From contig JACTAT010000223.1 of the NCBI GenBank assembly GCA_014526335.1, positions 124,001 to 188,000 on the forward strand: 64,000 nucleotides of DNA, in the 5' to 3' direction. The notes beneath the pieces are model-generated. The model ran no database searches, was not told where the DNA came from, and saw only the letters and a program-made list of their open reading frames with translations. Made by a program: the position numbers and the translations under genes. This DNA is from Chrysaora quinquecirrha (lineage: Eukaryota; Cnidaria; Scyphozoa; Semaeostomeae; Pelagiidae). Below are positions 12,287-23,245 of this stretch, piece by piece; positions within the stretch are counted from its first letter, which is position 1; each line of letters opens with the position of its first letter.

Positions 12287-14625
12287 GTCATGGCGTGTGG
12301 TACATTAAAAGGCTGATTACATGGGCATTTGCTTGGCAAATTTTGCAGAGGAAAGTCATATCTCAGATAGAGAGCGTCCCGAAATTCTTCTTTGTTCAAG
12401 ACATACCCCTCTTCCTCCAAAGGGAGCGCCACCAGCCAATTAGAAGCACCTTTATCTTTAGCTAATGATATTGTTTTTTTTAAGGAGGGCAATATTTCGT
12501 TTTCAATTTCAGTAGCCCTGTTCTTCCCCTGTATAATTCTTTCAATCTTACAGTTTTTAACAATTTGATCTGTCTTATTTGAGTCTGGTATTTCGCACAT
12601 TCTTTGTTGGACTATCAAGGCTGCTAATGGGGCACTAATCATTTTCGATGCTTGGAACTCCCTCGTTGATTCTTCCACTATGTTTCCTACTCCCAAACCT
12701 CCAAGACGTGTAGGCATGCTAAAAATGTCCTCAAGATCTGGGGGGATGTCGCATCCAAATATTGTTGGTATGAGCTTGTCAAATATGTATTCCAAAAGGG
12801 GTCTCAATAGGAGGTCAATGTCCGGAATCGTTCTGATGTAATAAGTGAATTTATGTTTGTACCCATGTATATATGCACTGTATGCAGCTTGAGGCTGGGT
12901 TTCGGCAATGCTACATAAATTCTCTAACTCTTTAATCCAGTTTTTGACCTTATCTCCCACATATTTTTCTTTAAAGCTTTTTGTTCCAAGAGCTGCCCCC
13001 AAATGCCGCTGACCTTCTGTTGTTATCTGAATGGCAAAATTTTTAAAAATCACATTTGCTTCGTCTAGATCATGTTCGTTTCTCAAAATCAGCCATGACT
13101 TTACTTCATTTACAAAATATCCATATTTTAATCCTTCTTTCGATAAATATTGGAAAAAACTGGCAAGTGATTTCAGTTTTCCTGCTGCAGAGGCATCGTC
13201 AGCCAGCCATACTTGTTTCACATCTTTGAAAGAATTTCTAAGTGTTGAAATGATTGAAGAAATTGCAACTGTATAAAAAGGCACAGCCAACGGATCTCCC
13301 TGTGTTGTGCCCTCCTGAGAGAGAATTTCTCCTCCCCCAGAGATAAATAGCCGAGAAGGTTGTCTGTAAGTGTTTATCAGAATGATAGATGCTCTCGGGC
13401 AAAGTACTTGGATGTTATGCAGAGCAACGTTCCTATTCAAAGAGTTAAAGGCATTGGACGCATCAATTAGCAAGACGCCTTGAGTATTTTCTTCCTGAAA
13501 TATGTCTTGCATGGCATGAATAGCGGCTTCTGCTCCGGCTTTGTGCCCTGCACATACCTGCAAAGGACCTGCTGACTCTTTAAAATCCTCTTTCAGCTCT
13601 GATGCAATAGCTCTGCCTATTAAACGACGCAGTACTTCACCGATTCCAATGGGCCTTATGCCTGGGTTCTTATCAAGTGGAATCAATCGATTTGCTGTGT
13701 AGGCTTCTAGACACGAGGGGTCTAATACCTCACATGCTAGTTTTTGTGCCAAGGTGGCTATTTCTTCACGCAAGTCCTTCCCTTGTTTTTGAAACTGTTT
13801 AGAGCAGAGTATACGCCTATATTGCATGGAATCCAATTGTGAGGGGCCAGCAGCTCCTTTTAGGGATTTAGCAAGCTGCTCTCTTTTCTGCTCGTTGATA
13901 TCTAATTTGATATTGCTCAAATTTTGAATGGGACCATTCAAAAGAGAATCTGATTTGATTTGCATAGGAACAGGATGTTTTAGATTTGCTGGATGATTTG
14001 CATTCAGTTGCAATACCCCATTGCCTTGTTCATCACTTAGCAATCGTAGTGCTGCGTTTACCTTCCCTTCCATCATCAGTTTCGCAAAGGTTTTGCTGAA
14101 GTTTCCACTCTGTTTCTTCTTTTTCATGTTTCGCTGTATACTTTTGCATTCTGATATGATCTGGTCGAAGTTTCCTTTCTTCAGATTGTCAATTCGCTTT
14201 GCAAGAGCCTCACTATTGTCTTTAGCTTTTGAAGAGCTGAATGGCTTTTGTAGTAATAATATTGGCAACACCATGAAGAATTTCAGGGCTATTCCTTGGC
14301 TATCAGAGTTGCAATTAAATTTTCTTAGCCATTCTGTCAATAGATTAATAAATTCTTTTCCTGCTTTTCCTGATGGTAATTTGAAAATATTTTTCCTCCA
14401 GAAGACTCCTTCTTCATAAGCCTGATTCACTAGTTCAAAAAATCTTTCACCATTTATGTTGTATATAGATTTTGTCGGTATGGAGTGAATTGGCCTAAAT
14501 TTAGGAAGGTTAGCAAGTGGAATATGGACATGTGAATGTGATTTTATCGACCAAGTACCTGAGCGACTATCTCTTTGTAGTACTATTTTAATATCATCTT
14601 TGGCATATACTTTCTTCGTCGCCAT
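12238..14625 (-). CDS. Reverse transcriptase of an RLE-type non-LTR retrotransposon
   Basis: A 795-residue frame begins at ATG 14625. The first ~280 residues are a lysine-rich region with no domain I recognise. The reverse transcriptase follows: RPIGIGEVLRRLIGRAIA (motif 1/2 area), LLIDASNAFNSLNR with the first catalytic Asp, TTQGDPLAVPFYTVA, and VWLADDASA, the variant of the YADD box carrying the catalytic Asp pair. Near the end a Cys-His module (CPCNQPFNVPHAMTC) precedes the nuclease domain, as in LINEs with a restriction-like endonuclease instead of an AP endonuclease. The frame is then broken by a small deletion or frameshift near 12285; the nuclease continues in another frame at 11798-12286. 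Apart from that lesion the gene appears complete, so the copy is comparatively young. Clade (R2, R4, NeSL or relative) not determined. Confidence 0.85.
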   Translation of the reverse strand: MATKKVYAKDDIKIVLQRDSRSGTWSIKSHSHVHIPLANLPKFRPIHSIPTKSIYNINGERFFELVNQAYEEGVFWRKNIFKLPSGKAGKEFINLLTEWLRKFNCNSDSQGIALKFFMVLPILLLQKPFSSSKAKDNSEALAKRIDNLKKGNFDQIISECKSIQRNMKKKKQSGNFSKTFAKLMMEGKVNAALRLLSDEQGNGVLQLNANHPANLKHPVPMQIKSDSLLNGPIQNLSNIKLDINEQKREQLAKSLKGAAGPSQLDSMQYRRILCSKQFQKQGKDLREEIATLAQKLACEVLDPSCLEAYTANRLIPLDKNPGIRPIGIGEVLRRLIGRAIASELKEDFKESAGPLQVCAGHKAGAEAAIHAMQDIFQEENTQGVLLIDASNAFNSLNRNVALHNIQVLCPRASIILINTYRQPSRLFISGGGEILSQEGTTQGDPLAVPFYTVAISSIISTLRNSFKDVKQVWLADDASAAGKLKSLASFFQYLSKEGLKYGYFVNEVKSWLILRNEHDLDEANVIFKNFAIQITTEGQRHLGAALGTKSFKEKYVGDKVKNWIKELENLCSIAETQPQAAYSAYIHGYKHKFTYYIRTIPDIDLLLRPLLEYIFDKLIPTIFGCDIPPDLEDIFSMPTRLGGLGVGNIVEESTREFQASKMISAPLAALIVQQRMCEIPDSNKTDQIVKNCKIERIIQGKNRATEIENEILPSLKKTISLAKDKGASNWLVALPLEEEGYVLNKEEFRDALYLRYDFPLQNLPSKCPCNQPFNVPHAMTCKKGGFIHITLKLNC

Positions 14626-15971
14626 CTTGGGCCTAGACTGTAGAATGGCCTAAAAGGGGCCTAAACGTGGCGTGGTGGTAGATGGCCGGAATTGATTCAC
14701 ATTCGATTCCAGCAAGATCTTCTGTCTTTTCAGTCAGCTTCATCCGTTTCTTGCGATTCCATGATATTTCTTCAACATATTTAATCAATCCTTAAGCAAG
14801 AAGGTAATCAGAAGAATCAATTTGAGGAACAGAAGGAACAGTCAAGAGCTGTGAGAGCCGCGTGATTTATCGAAATTTTGAAATGAAAATCTCAAGTACC
14901 AATGAAGGGCAAGCCTTAAAAATGGAACAAAGCATATTGTTGATGATTCATTTATTAGTCCACAGGAGGACAAAATTAAAACATGCTACTGTAGATATAG
15001 TAATACACTGTGTTTATTTGGGGATGGAATTATGGGAAGTTTTTACAAAATTTTTGGAAGTTAAGAAAGCAAAGTTGCCTATTTGGTACTTCAGAGTATG
15101 TAACAACAGAACAAAGTTTCGAGTTAAATTTATGTTTAGTTAAGATTATAGAAATAAGAGAAAAATCAACAGTTTTCATACATTTTGGTTATAACTTTTC
15201 TAGGATGATATCCCAAATCTATTGGTTTTTCTACCAAGTCATCAATTTTTATTGGTATTCTGCCATAATATCTTGTTTGAAAAACTCAACAGCAACTTCA
15301 AGTAGTACACTTTTTTTAAATAAGCAACTGGAATTTGGTCCAGCCCTCAAGAGTTGCTTAACACATCTGGTATTTTAGCTCTCGCAGAATGACTGGTACC
15401 CCCCGCTCCCCCAAAATCCCTTATTTTGGCTCTTTTCTGGCTTTTCAATATACGGGACAAATTTGCAAGGATGTAAATTATCAAAAAAGTTTTTTCACCA
15501 AAAATTTAAAAAACATCTCAGCCTAGTTGCTTTTTGACCAGTTGCTTATTAAAAAAAGTGTAGTATCAATTCAACACCATCACAGTAAAGAACAGCTTCA
15601 AACAATTTTTAGGGTTCATTCTTCGTGAACAGTTTGAACATCTGACCAGTTTTTCACCTGTCATGCCTCAAGAATAAGGGGTGATGCACACGAGCACTGC
15701 AATTTTCTTAAAACAGCAGGCAACATTCCTCTAAATTCTAAATTCTTCAGTTTCTGTCTTACTTATAGCTGTACTTTTTTTCAACAGCTGTCAATAAACG
15801 TAATCCATGTTGACTGATTCTCTAACATGTGTTGATTTGATGTTTTCTATTTTTTGCTCTACATTTTCTGATAAATTGTGAAGCAACCTCTAAAAAAATC
15901 ATATGCATTTCATTGTTCTTCGTTACTTTCATTCATTCGTGTATTTGTAAATCAAAACAAGAAAGTACAGA
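14626..15971. other. LINE 5' flank and non-coding gap
   Basis: Short frames at 14862-15378 have no recognisable motif. The section holds one clear structure, the inverted repeat at 15303-15565 listed separately. Confidence 0.4.
15303..15565. repeat. Inverted repeat, ~28-bp arms around a ~207-bp loop
   Basis: The arm at 15303-15331 (contains TTTTTTTAAATAAGCAACTGG) is almost the exact reverse complement of 15538-15565 (CCAGTTGCTTATTAAAAAAA). It could be the ends of a small MITE or a decayed inverted duplication. No target-site duplication found. Confidence 0.6.
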
Positions 15972-16983
15972 ATGGCTGGCTTCAGACGATTTGTGAAGAA
16001 GTACTGCTCGGAAAATGAAGAGTCTGCTGCACAGAATACAGAATACTATGAAGATTCACAGGATACTCTTTTGTTTGAGTCAGAATCAGAATCTCTTCTT
16101 ATGCCAAGGTATAGTAGAACAAGCACTCCATTACCAAATATTTATGCACCTCCACCACCTCGTTTTCCTGCAACACATGTCTTTCAAACCCTTTTTATCA
16201 GGCCAATCACGAGACCAGCACCAACACAGAGGGAACATTCTTTTCAGCCTTTGTTTCTTGAGGGCCAATACACTGCTGGTCAGATTATTCAATCTCAGTT
16301 ACAAGAAAACCGGTACCAGGCAGCAGCTGTGACAGAAAACTCGCAAAAAGGGAGGAACACATGGAGTAAGGAGAGGACGGACACACTTGTTAATGCATGG
16401 AAGGAGGCATTTGTGGACCTTGAAAGTCACAAGAATCCAACTGCGTGGAAAAGAATTCTGCAAAGGGTAAACTCAAAAGGTGATGCAAAACACTTGAACA
16501 GATAAAGAAAAAGCTGAGTAATCTAAAAGATAGGTACAAAGAAGCAAAGGAGAAAAATAAGAGAAGCGGAGAAGCAAGAAACTCTCCAAAATATTACAAA
16601 CATTTTGATGAAGTTCTGGGAACAAGAAGTTTAGTCCAGCTTGGGGAAGTGCGGGAGACAATACTGACTTTAGAGGGAAAAGAAGGAGAACAGGGGGTGA
16701 TAGTGTTGAACTGGCTGAAGAAACAAGAAACAACAAAGAAGAGCTTGCCCAGCCAAGAAGAACAAAGAAAAGAAAACCTTCAAAGGCTGCTCCAGCAAAT
16801 CAGCTTGTAGACAGCTTAACGAAAATGCAACAACAGCAAGAAACAATGAATAAATTTTTGGAAGGAATGAAGGAGATAGAAGAATGCAGCCGTAGACGCA
16901 CCAGTGAAACACTTGAAAGTTGGTCAAATTTTTGCAAACAGCAAAGAAAGAGGGATGATGAACTTGACAATGAAAGCGAATAA
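15972..16983 (+). pseudogene. PIF/Harbinger accessory Myb/SANT-like protein, frameshifted
   Basis: From ATG 15972 the protein begins with an acidic, proline-rich leader and then a Myb/SANT-like DNA-binding domain (RNTWSKERTDTLVNAWKEAF, W-type helices) at about residues 128-175. A frameshift near 16495 and another near 16650 separate it from a continuing coiled-coil tail (LKDRYKEAKEKNKRSG, then KMQQQQETMNKFLEGMKEIEE) that ends at 16983. In PIF/Harbinger elements this second protein binds the transposon ends and helps import the transposase. It faces the transposase gene at 17118-18238 tail to tail, the usual layout. Confidence 0.75.
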
Positions 16984-17117
16984 TGATAAATCTATTAAAG
17001 TCTATTTTGCTTAAAAAACCATTATACCGTTTCTTGTTCTTGTTCGGTTGTCTCAGTCTAAGTATATTTTTACTATTTGCAACAAAGGTTGTAGATTTAA
17101 TTTTTTCATTGAAGTGT

Positions 17118-18238
17118 TCATAACGAGTTTAGGATTATTATTTTTATTTCTACTATTAATATTGTAGTATCACTATAATGTTCATGATGATGTAGATGTT
17201 CATGATGATTTTCCACTGAATCTTCATGGTAAGGGTCAATGATTTCTTCAACAGGCTCCTTACGTTCCTGGCAAATGTAAAGTAAAACACAACATGCCAT
17301 AACTACATCTGCAGCATAAGATGGCTCCAAGCTCAATTTTCCAAGTAGATTCCTCCATCGTCCTTTTAAAACCCCAAAATGCTCTTTCTATGGATACTCT
17401 GGCTTGTGATAGAGCCAAATTGAAAACTCGATCTTCAAGTCATGTCTGCACAGTAACTAAAAGGCTTTATCAACCAATCGGTAAGTGGGTAGGCCGCATC
17501 ACCAACAAGGATAGGTTTCGCACGTTTGGTTGCATTCAGCTGGAAACTGGCGCTTGCATGATCTTTCCATCATTAGCTGCATGATAAAGCGCTATTTTCT
17601 GAGGCTATGATTTCAATGTGAGTCCCATCAATTGTCCCCAAAAACATTGGGAAGAGGAGACAAATTTTCGAAAGACTTGATTGAATTCAAACATTGTTCT
17701 TGTAACTGAGGCCATATTAGAAAGTTATTTCTAATAGAAACCAAAGCACCAATATAGTCCTTAGTGATATACCCAACAATGGAAGGAGATATCCCAAAAG
17801 TCTGACCAGCTGATCTGTATGACTCACCATTTGCGAGCCACCAAATCGCAACAGAAACCCTTTTTGGTACGGGAATAGATTCTCTCATATTAGACTGCTC
17901 CTTCATCATGAATGTATCAACAAGACTGCAAATATAATAAAAAATATCTCGACTTATCCTATAATTCACCAGCCAATAATTTGGATCAAGATCTTTGCTT
18001 AAGTTTTAATCAGCGTTATAATATACATTGAACTCGTTGTACTGTTTGTGAAATACCCAAGCCCCTCTATTTGGGTATGCATTTTCAAAAACCAAATCGC
18101 TGCTTGCTGCATCTCAAGACTTCTGATTGCCATAAATGTTGACACAAAGGACATAATTCTCTGCAAAGTATGCTGTCGATCTTGTTCCATCAAATAAACA
18201 CAGATAAGCAAAAACATGAAGAATTCTTCATCAGACAT
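17118..18238 (-). pseudogene. PIF/Harbinger DDE transposase, internally deleted
   Basis: ATG at 18238 opens a short N-terminal frame; the homeodomain-like helix-turn-helix follows at about 17900-17720 (VSVAIWWLANGESYRSAGQTFGIS). The three acidic residues are visible in different frames: IDGTHIEI near 17625-17600, VGDAAYPLTDWLIKPF near 17505-17460 and SIERAF/GVLKGRWR near 17400-17360. Between the first and second Asp about 60 residues normally present are missing, and there are at least three frameshifts, so the enzyme is dead. Pairing with the Myb/SANT gene on the left makes the family clear. I did not find convincing terminal inverted repeats. Confidence 0.8.
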
Positions 18239-18541
18239 TTTGATTTGTTTTCATGTAATTGTGAACACTAATGAGAGAATGAATGAAAAAATCAAGCTTG
18301 GTTAGTGTCTGATGCAAGGAGGTTGATAATCTTGTAGTGACAGATGATATGAAAAAACAATGGACTTGAGAAAATCAAGGACCTTCTAGAGGTCCTCAAT
18401 TTAATTAGTCAGCACTTCTCATCCGTTCTTGAAACTTTCTTGAGAAAATCAACCAAAATTGACCATGCACACGGGGCACTGAGGTGATAATTTGTTTATT
18501 CCATACAAGAATGTAAGAAATTTGCCCATGTGCATCGCTTC

Positions 18542-18717
18542 TAAGCTAGACAATAGAATCCATTGTAAGAAGCTTTTGTTCCTGCAGAAAATACACGTCT
18601 CAGGACGCCAATTTGTCATGCGCCAAGAATAAGCTAGACAATAGAATTGAATGCATGATGACTTTGTTCCTGCGAAAATTCACGTCCCAGGACGCCAATT
18701 TGCAATGAGCAAGAAAA
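18542..18717. repeat. Tandem duplication, two ~88-bp units
   Basis: Both units contain AAGCTAGACAATAGAAT and CAGGACGCCAATTTG in the same order, with about 15 differences and an indel between the copies. No function suggested. Confidence 0.75.
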
Positions 18718-19411
18718 CCACGAGCTACAAAACCATGGAAACTATTGTATTGAGGGCGGGGCTCTACCTTTTGGGCGCAGTTCAACTTTTCGATCCAGCT
18801 GGTTTTAAACACATTATCAAATGATGTTGCTACCATGAACAATAATGCCAGGCTAAAACAAATTGAGAAGAAATTGTTAGTGTGAGACTTAGATTTTGAT
18901 ATGATGAGTTTTAGGTTTAGATATATATATAAACAAAGTTCAGAAGCCATATATTGCAGTGTATCTTGTGGTATGAAATGGAAATGCTTGTACTGGCATA
19001 CCTTTGTATTATATGAAATCACTTTGGCCTAATGGAGTAGGTTTAAAGGTGGAAAATGGAAGGAATGAAACCACGACAAATTGACTCTTCAGAGTAAATA
19101 TTAAGTAGTCTAAAAGAAATAGAGAGAAGACGTAGTTAGTGTGATAGCATGAAATAGTGACTTGTAGAATGTAAGTATTACTATACATAGATGAAATGGG
19201 GATATATGAAGACATACCTGCGATGTAAGGCTCTAGTATAAATAACTTTGATTTCTTCTTTTGAATTACCACAAGACTTTGGTGGCTGTGGGAGTTCTGC
19301 ACGGAAGTTCGCAAATCTTAATTTCTGACTAAAGGTCATGGTGCAAAGCTGTCAAGGTCACAAGGATGCGTTGAAGATCACGAGGTGGTCAGGAAGTAAA
19401 TTAGATGTCTT
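18718..19411. other. No gene recognised
   Basis: Short minus-strand open frames only, AT-rich, none with motifs. Confidence 0.4.
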
Positions 19412-20203
19412 AATATTGATAACAAAGAATGGGATAAATGTGAAAATAAGAAGATTCATACACAATTCCTCAAACATCTTCTCGATCTCAATAGATCAAC
19501 CACGAATGCATTAGTCCAAGCTGAGCTGGGTTGTTATCCTCTGAGCATACAAGCAAATTGTAGAGTAGATAGCTTTATCAATCATATAGCACACTACTCA
19601 GAAACAGACTCCTTTGTAGCACTGGCTCTTGATTATGAGTAATGTGTCAACAACCACAATACTATTATGTAATATATAGATAAGTTTACAAATAGACAAA
19701 ATACTAATACATCTTTTACCCCATGAAAAAAAGATACCAAACGATTATTATCAATAAACTATAGTAAGCATTAACCTATAAAGCTCATAAGAATCGCATC
19801 TTTCTTGAACCATACCTTCAAATAATAACAAACAGGAAATCTAGAAGAATGCTTGCGAAATTAAGACTTAGCGACCATTGCTTAGAAATAGAAAAAGGAA
19901 GACATTGTACACCCCCAATAGATCGAGATCGACGTATTTGCAAGTCCTGCACAAATAGAGTAGAAAATTAAGTACATTTCCTCTTACACTGTAAGCTATG
20001 AGATTGAACGAATGCAATTTCTAAATCAAACCGATAATCTATACCCCAATTTCAATAATATCCCAACTTTAGAACAACAATACATATATCTTGTGACAAA
20101 TGAAGACAAAATTTCCTTAGAAATTTTAGGAAAATTCGTTTCTGATATTTACAATAATCGTATTGGTAATACAAATAACATATATCTTAGGATATGGCGT
20201 TGA
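19412..20203 (+). pseudogene. LINE 3' coding remnant (post-RT region with Cys-His finger)
   Basis: Across frameshifts the plus strand reads HTQFLKHLLDL near 19460, LVQAELGCYPLSIQANCRV near 19515, then LAKLRLSDHCLEIEKGRH and RRICKSCTNRVENEVHFLLHCKLYE near 19850-20000, and an extension to about 20203. The order 'AELG-PL' followed by a C-x2-C ... H-x-LLHC module is the signature of the C-terminus of non-LTR reverse transcriptases. The polymerase itself is not present. Both a stop at 19639 and a shift near 19970 break it. Confidence 0.7.
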
Positions 20204-20437
20204 ATTATATAAAAAAAGGATGGTGGAGTTCAATTTTTTTGTGGAAATGCGACATTTCAAATTTCTGATGGTGGAAATGTATTTAAGGCACTGCTCTCGC
20301 TATCTGGGAAGCATTATCTACTTTGAATTCGAAGTAAGAAATCTAGAAACGTAGATCCAAGGCAGATAAAGAACGGAGAAATGTATCAATGATTTTGATA
20401 CTAAGACGAGTGAGGCAAAGTTTGTCTTGAAAAAGGT

Positions 20438-20755
20438 GTGGAGGAGCTGGAACACGAGATTGACGGGGCGATGTACAAGTTTGTGGTGAAGAGGAGTAAT
20501 AAAGAATGGACAGAGAGGACAGAGGGTGCTCTCCGGAGGATGAAGGCAGCGGTAAAGACATAGACGTTCGAGATAAATGAAGTGAAGAAGCTGATGTGCA
20601 GCAAAGTGCAAAAGTGCGAAAGAGAAGAGCAAAGAAAGGAAAATGAGCTGGAGCTCAGTCTTGCTGCTGATGAGGTTGAATTGGAGGAGGCACGGAAAAA
20701 GAAGAAGATGGACAACGAAGAGGTACAAACCAAATACGAAAATGAACAGCAGTGA
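20438..20755 (+). pseudogene. Coiled-coil coding fragment
   Basis: A single frame with one in-frame TAG (about 20557) encodes a highly charged helical segment including WTERTEGALRRMKAAVK and ENELELSLAADEVELEEARK, ending at a stop at 20753-20755. Heptad-like spacing suggests a coiled coil. It may be the tail of an accessory transposon protein or a retrocopied exon; I cannot name the family. Confidence 0.35.
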
Positions 20756-23119
20756 ACAGGTGTTTGTTGTATTCCTTGCCTTTAAATGTTTTTTATAATT
20801 TCTATTGAAATGTTGTTATAATTTTTATTATTAGGAAAGTGTCATTGCAGTTTGATTTAAGTAAACAATGTTTTGTTGTTTGGTCGTAGCTGTTTTTATT
20901 ATGGAATACAATTGGAAATCTTATTACCTTTTAAGTTGCTGCGATTCTTTATTTATGCAATGCTCTGCTTATTTATTAAGTAAAATGTGTGATTTGGGGA
21001 ATGAAATGGCATAACTAAAGTATTAAAGGGAATAGAGCACCATTGTACATTTTTTGTTGTTCGGCGCTAGTGTTGGGGGAAGAGATTCATGTAATTTTGG
21101 TATGGGAAAGTGCAGCGTATAGCAATAATGAGGCATAGGAAATGTTATTACACTTATTCGTACTCATAGTGTAAGGCCCGTTTCTCGTTTCAGCATAGCT
21201 CTGCTTTCTAAGTGGGTGGGCATAGGTGGCACATGCCTCTGTGGCAGTGGCAGAGCTGGGTAGCACAAAAGTCGTGGCCCAGGGAGTTTGTAGGAACAGT
21301 TTAATGCGCATGCTTGAAGAGAAAACAGAACAATAAACAGACAGAACTTGCATGAAAATATCTTGAAGCCTTCAAAAAAAGAAGCCACACAGATATGGAA
21401 CATAGGGCTTCTGAAATGGCGAACTGGTAGCCCTGGATTATGATGATGATGATGATGATGAGGATAATGATAATGAACTGGTAACCCCGGATGAGAAGAT
21501 TTGTTGACCTACTTTGATTTAATGAAGGTCCTGAAATGTTAGCTGAAAAGGGAGGCACGCAGGAAGTGAAGATTGGCAAAGTTTGATAGAAAAAAGTAAT
21601 TTGATTTGAGAGATTGCAAAAGTGTACATTCGAGCATGTGTACTGAGTGTTTTGTGTAAATAAAAATAGAAATTGTGGCGCTGGTCAAATGCGAAAGTTG
21701 ACTGATAATCTTATCAGGCTGTCATTGATGTTGTTGTGATTGCAAGGGTAATAAACTGCCGCCTATAAGGGTATCGTTATTCATGAGTTGGGCGTAAGCA
21801 TGGCTCTTAATTAGCTGAAAATCTGTATATATTAAGGGTATTGACGTCTGGATAAATGGGTATAAACTTTCAAAGTTTTTTTTCGCTTGCTGTCACTTTT
21901 ATTGGTGTGCACATTTCTTGGGTTTTTAAAAAATTTTTCCGAATGGGATACTAAAATGCTGTATTGGTCATGATGATATTGGCATAATTTTGGTTCTACT
22001 ATAAAAAAATGGAATTTCACAAGGGGAGGAAGGGACTTGAAGAACAACAACAGAAAGGCTGTCGATGACGAATGACTGGAAGTATTTACAAATATGGCTA
22101 TGTACAAGTTCATTTATTAGCTTTCTCTAAATTTACTAAGACTTGCAGTACATCCTGTAAGGGTCTTGCAGCATTGTCCATGCCAAATACCGTTGATGAA
22201 GTGCTCCCCTGCAAGGGTTGCTGTTGTTATTGCTGTTGTTGTTGATGTTGTTTCCTCCTCCGTTGATGGCGTCGATGGTTTCGCGGCTGTGGCTGGTTTG
22301 TAGTGACAACGACTATATCTTCACTATCGCTGATAAGAGAAGAATAGAATGAAATAAAACATTGGCTAAAATTATTTGAGTTGGATATCACTTAGTGATG
22401 GTAGCAATAGTAGTAGATCTTATCGAATTTGCTCTTTGGTAAGAACTGCCCTTTCTTGATTGGTGAAATGGAACCAGTTATTCACGTTTAGATGGAATTG
22501 AGCAGTGACTTGTTTCTTGAATTGCTTTAAATTTTAGAAGGATATAAGCTGTAATTAGAATAAGCAGAAAAGTAAGTTGGAAACCCGAAGCTGTTATGTA
22601 GGAAATCCAGAAAACCTGACATATGGACAACAAACTGAGAAAATAATAACGATAGAAGAATATTACCTTTGTGTCCTGATCATAATGTACGAATTTGCCA
22701 GTATTTGCCACTTGGTTAGCCATGTCAAATAGTTTCTTTTGAACAGGTAAACATAAGCAGAACCCAGGAAACTTGCAAAAAAAATCATAAACCGTGCGTC
22801 GATGCGAGGCTATAAGGCTCTGCGTTAGATACGGAAAATGACAGTCAAGCTGAGCATGTGCATTTGTTGTTGTTCATGTAAACCCACCAAAATACATTGT
22901 AAGGGTGAGATTTGCTGGAAGTATAACTTCAAAATAGGCAGATGTAAGACTAAGATAATTGGATTTGAAACATTGTGAAACTGTTGTGTTGTGCATGTGT
23001 ACTGTAAGAAGCTAGAAATATGTCAACATTAGATTGAATTAGAAGTTGCAGGGGTGGTTGCAAGTAGTGAAGCTGAATTCGATAATGTGATAACAGGGGA
23101 CCAGAGGATTATGGCTTTA
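20756..23119. other. Non-coding stretch with short simple repeats
   Basis: No gene recognised in about 2.3 kb. A GAT/GAG/AAT trinucleotide patch lies at 21438-21474 and a GTT/GCT-rich patch at 22211-22256; both generate artificial open frames. Confidence 0.5.
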
Positions 23120-23245
23120 GGATTTATGGATTAGTTATAAGAGACAATGCCATTGGCAGCCTGTATTTATCATTACCTAAGGGTAAAGTATCCTACCAAT
23201 GCCACTGAAGGATACAAAACAGTCCAAGAGAGAGAAAATCAACAA
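23120..23245 (+). pseudogene. Last exon of the P2X7-C-like gene, degenerate copy
   Basis: The plus strand from about 23140 matches the last exon of the gene at 25914-26986 (the part reading PLTACVYHYLREKYPTN there) with substitutions that break the frame. It ends at the same position (...AATCAACAATAG). Its presence immediately before a block repeated at 34528 shows that this locus contains tandem copies of one unit. Confidence 0.6.

Noticed and set aside
15660..18500. Matching TGCACACG...GCACTG motifs on both sides of the Harbinger genes as terminal repeats
   Set aside because: They are in direct, not inverted, orientation and short; no target duplication supports them.
21438..21474. Acidic protein-coding repeat from GAT triplets
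   Set aside because: Simple trinucleotide repeat with no coding context.
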